Below, in pieces: positions 43,873-45,919 of a stretch of 45,919 nt of DNA (position 1 is the stretch's first letter; every line of letters begins with the position of its first letter). Under the pieces are notes generated by a model. It was not told where the DNA came from. It saw only the letters and a list, made by a program, of their open reading frames with translations, and searched no databases. Position numbers and translations under genes: made by a program. The DNA lies in contig JAPNUR010000026.1 in assembly GCA_026627385.1 (NCBI GenBank), positions 1 to 45,919 of the forward strand, read 5' to 3'. The DNA comes from Bacillota bacterium. GTDB taxonomy: Bacteria > Bacillota > Sulfobacillia > Sulfobacillales > Sulfobacillaceae.

Positions 43873-45084
43873 TTGCGTTTTATCATCGAAGAATCCGGCG
43901 AAGTCGTCGTGACCCATTCAGGTATGGCATTGATTGTATTGCTCCTAGAAAAATCTCAAATCGACAAACGCCTCAATCTAGCCCTGCTGGCAGGCATGAG
44001 AACTCTAGAAATCCCCAATCGGGACGTGGCACATTCCTATATCGGGTTGCTCTGCCAAGGCATAAGCGACTTCGATCATATCGAGCCATTCCGCGAAGAC
44101 GACTTCTTTCCCGGTACCCTGCAAATTCACCAGGTCCCTTCCAGCTCGACGCTTCGCCAACGTCTTTACATGGCTAGCGGGAAATCCAGTGGGGAGCCCA
44201 TTCTCCCTGGAAGCATTGGCAACGCTGCTGGGGACTCTGGATGTGACACTTCGCGCCATTGAACTCGGAGAACACACACATTGTCGTCTCGCCCTTTGAT
44301 CACGCTGGCACCAAAAAACAATGGGGCTCCCGTCCATAACAGGGGTGGGGACGGCTACGGACCCCAACTTTACCTACCTCGGGCAAGAGGCATACGCGGT
44401 TCACGTTCCACTGCGAGAAGGCAGCACACACGTTTAGAAAGGACCGCCGCCTTCTTGCGGGAAAGCGTCGGCTACGCTCGACAGGTGACACACCGACCAC
44501 TTCTCGTACGCCTGGATGCCGGAAACGACAGCGCCAAAAACATGGCCGTTTGCCATGCAGAAGACAGCAAGGCGGATTTCATCATCAAGCGAAACCTACG
44601 AAAGGAAGGTATTGATGATTGGCTCATCACGGGGACATGCGAAGAACCTCGTCCCAGAAAGAGGGTCTATCATGGCTCATTGCTCTGCCCGGTCAAGGGT
44701 GTCTCTGAGCCGGTTCGCCACATGGTATTCGAGGTCATGGAACGGACAAGCACCGCTGATGGCCAGCTACTCCTGGTACCGGAGATTGAGGTCAGCGCCT
44801 ACTGGACCTCGTTGCTGGCCGGCACGTGTGCAACGAACAACCTGGTCCTGCACTTCGTCGTCGTGGCGTATCATCGGCTGCGTGTGATTGGCCAGGAAAG
44901 CCTAAAGCGCAGTGATGCACCTCTGCGTAAGAAGGCAGAACGCCGCCGCATCCGGACGGTGATTCAAAACTTGATGACGTTGGCCGCCAAGGTAGTGCGG
45001 CACGCCAGGCAGACAAAGCGAAAACTGGGCCATGGCAATCGGTGGCTTCCCACGTTTCGACGATGGTATCTGACTTTCTCGTGA
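43873..45084 (+). pseudogene. IS1380-family transposase, decayed
   Basis: Clear IS1380 content in pieces. From 43873: RFIIEESGEVVVTHSGMALI, SYIGLLCQGISDFDHIEPFR and HQVPSSSTLRQRL. Then other frames supply SLEALATLLGTLDVTLRAIE and VVSPFDHAGTKKQWGSRP (normally the first Asp region; the expected Asp reads Val). From about 44430 one frame gives TAAFLRESVGYARQVTHRPL, VRLDAGNDSAKNMAVCHAED and DFIIKRNLRKEGIDDW. After EIEVSAYWTSL (44812) the text jumps to LAGTCATNNLVLHF, so about 40 residues containing the catalytic Glu region are missing. Multiple frameshifts plus this deletion make it inactive. I could not find its terminal repeats. Confidence 0.82.
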
Positions 45085-45570
45085 CGACAAGGCGGCCGTC
45101 GCACTGGAATTTCAACCTGCCGAAAGTTCCCAAGACCAGGGAGCTTGGGGCTTCGTCATTTAAAAAAAGGCCAGAATGCCCCCATCAATCGCCAATGCCA
45201 GCACAACACACCTGAGAACGCCGTCAGCACCAAAGCGTGTGTCTCAGTGCGTAAGGATGAGTCACCTGATAAAGCCGTCGCGGATTCAGGTTATTTTTAT
45301 CCGTGACCATAAGATTTACCATATGAAGTGTTGTAGCTGTCAGTTGTAGTAACGACAGATCAATAATCCATCGACCTTGCGGACGCCTTGCCGTAGTTTC
45401 CACCCCATTCAGCGTCCTTTTGTCTTGCATTTAAATACGGTGACAATGAAGAGTCTTGCCCAAAATAATGAAGTGTAATTTAATGAGGTTTCGTCCAGGT
45501 CACCGCATCGGGCGCCGATCAAGTCCAAAATGTGGTGTAAATTCGCCTCTCCCCAGTGAATGAGTTATGT
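45085..45570. other. Gap between IS1380 remnant and IS256-family gene
   Basis: About 490 bases with no supported gene. The right part is the outer end of the IS256-type element (see next entry). The left part presumably holds the right end of the IS1380 relic, but no repeat matching the left side was found. Confidence 0.4.
45519..45554 (-). repeat. Probable terminal end of the IS256-family element
   Basis: On the minus strand, just after the transposase stop, GGCGAATTTACACCACATTT then TGGACTTGA resembles terminal sequences I associate with IS256-like elements (a GCGAATTTACACCACA-type end). The partner end is outside the window, so the boundary near 45519 is approximate. Confidence 0.45.
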
Positions 45571-45919
45571 TTAACTTAGCTTGTAGACCTTGGTCGTACT
45601 CTCGGCTTGCTCCTCCTGCTCCTTACGCCATGCGAAGTAGTCAGCCATGTCAAAGTACTGGTACCCAGTCTGCCATTTTTCGTCTATCTCCATCAGGAGT
45701 GCTCCAATCAATCGAAGCGCTGAGGCACGATTTGGATAGATTCGAATCACCCGGTCACGACGGCGAATTTCCTCATTCAGGCGCTCTACGCCATTTGTCG
45801 TCCGTAGCCGTTTCCTGTACCGCTCCGGCAATACCAGCACCGCCGTCATGTCATCAAACCCGTCCTCGAGTACTTTGATGGCCTTGGGGGCCTTGTCCCC
45901 ATATTCCTCCACGACCTTC
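45571..45919 (-). CDS. IS256-family transposase, C-terminal part (runs off the window)
   Basis: The visible 115 or so codons are the C-terminal end of a mutator-type (Transposase_mut) transposase: LPERYRKRLRTTNGVERLNE followed by EIRRRDRVIRIYPNRASALR, with the conserved Glu in NGVERLNEEIRRR and the usual tail ALLMEIDEKWQTGYQYFDM. The frame is open through the last base of the window, so the N-terminal two thirds lie beyond it. No lesion is seen in this part. The gene ends at TAG 45571. Confidence 0.9.
   Translation of the reverse strand, partial: KVVEEYGDKAPKAIKVLEDGFDDMTAVLVLPERYRKRLRTTNGVERLNEEIRRRDRVIRIYPNRASALRLIGALLMEIDEKWQTGYQYFDMADYFAWRKEQEEQAESTTKVYKLS

Overview
The window reads as chromosomal DNA of a Gram-positive (Firmicutes-type) bacterium. 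Most real genes start 5-9 bases after a strong AGGAGG-type ribosome site, GTG and TTG starts are common, and there is a secreted protein with cell-wall-binding-2 repeats and a secreted collagen-like protein. The mixture of uronate genes, degenerate regions and IS1634, IS1182, IS1380 and IS256 relatives is what I would expect from an acidophilic Firmicute such as Sulfobacillus. That assignment is inference only; no rRNA or other marker gene is present.

Layout. (1) 1-6337, plus strand: the end of a sugar-acid catabolic operon, with a sugar ABC permease, a class V PLP enzyme, an extended SDR/epimerase, a UxuA-type mannonate dehydratase, a classical SDR and an enolase-superfamily mannonate dehydratase. 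Together they can take up a uronate-type sugar and convert it through mannonate to 2-keto-3-deoxygluconate. (2) 6388-8953, minus strand: a YihY/BrkB membrane protein and an MFS transporter. (3) 9.3-18.5 kb: a sparse accessory stretch with hicB and a broken hicA, a possible relic of a transposon end, a collagen-like protein, an ImmA/IrrE metallopeptidase with a 5'-truncated DUF4411 toxin, an orphan substrate-binding protein, and long stretches where I recognise nothing.

(4) 18490-26202 (possibly 26283), minus strand: a tightly packed six-gene operon and the most interesting part of the window. In transcription order it encodes a small coiled-coil protein, a 186-aa coiled-coil protein, a McrB-like AAA+ motor, a DUF2357/McrC-like protein with a PD-(D/E)XK nuclease core, a 650-aa helical protein whose C-terminus looks like the GrpE nucleotide-exchange domain, and an Hsp70-like ATPase without a standard substrate-binding domain. 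Adjacent genes overlap or lie 4 bases apart. I read it as a type IV restriction-like (McrBC-related) defence system coupled to its own Hsp70/exchange-factor pair. A divergent gene at 26.3-27.2 kb, with an apparent frameshift near its end, sits beside it.

(5) 27668-39240, plus strand, plus a convergent gene to 40101: a surface-polysaccharide locus with four glycosyltransferases, a wall-binding protein, a 1265-aa membrane protein, an FkbM methyltransferase and a Wzx-like flippase. (6) 40363-45919: an insertion-sequence nest. An IS1634-family element sits inside an IS1182-family transposase gene, flanked by a CCCGG duplication. Removing the insert restores the IS1182 frame exactly. A decayed IS1380 copy and the edge of an IS256-family element follow.
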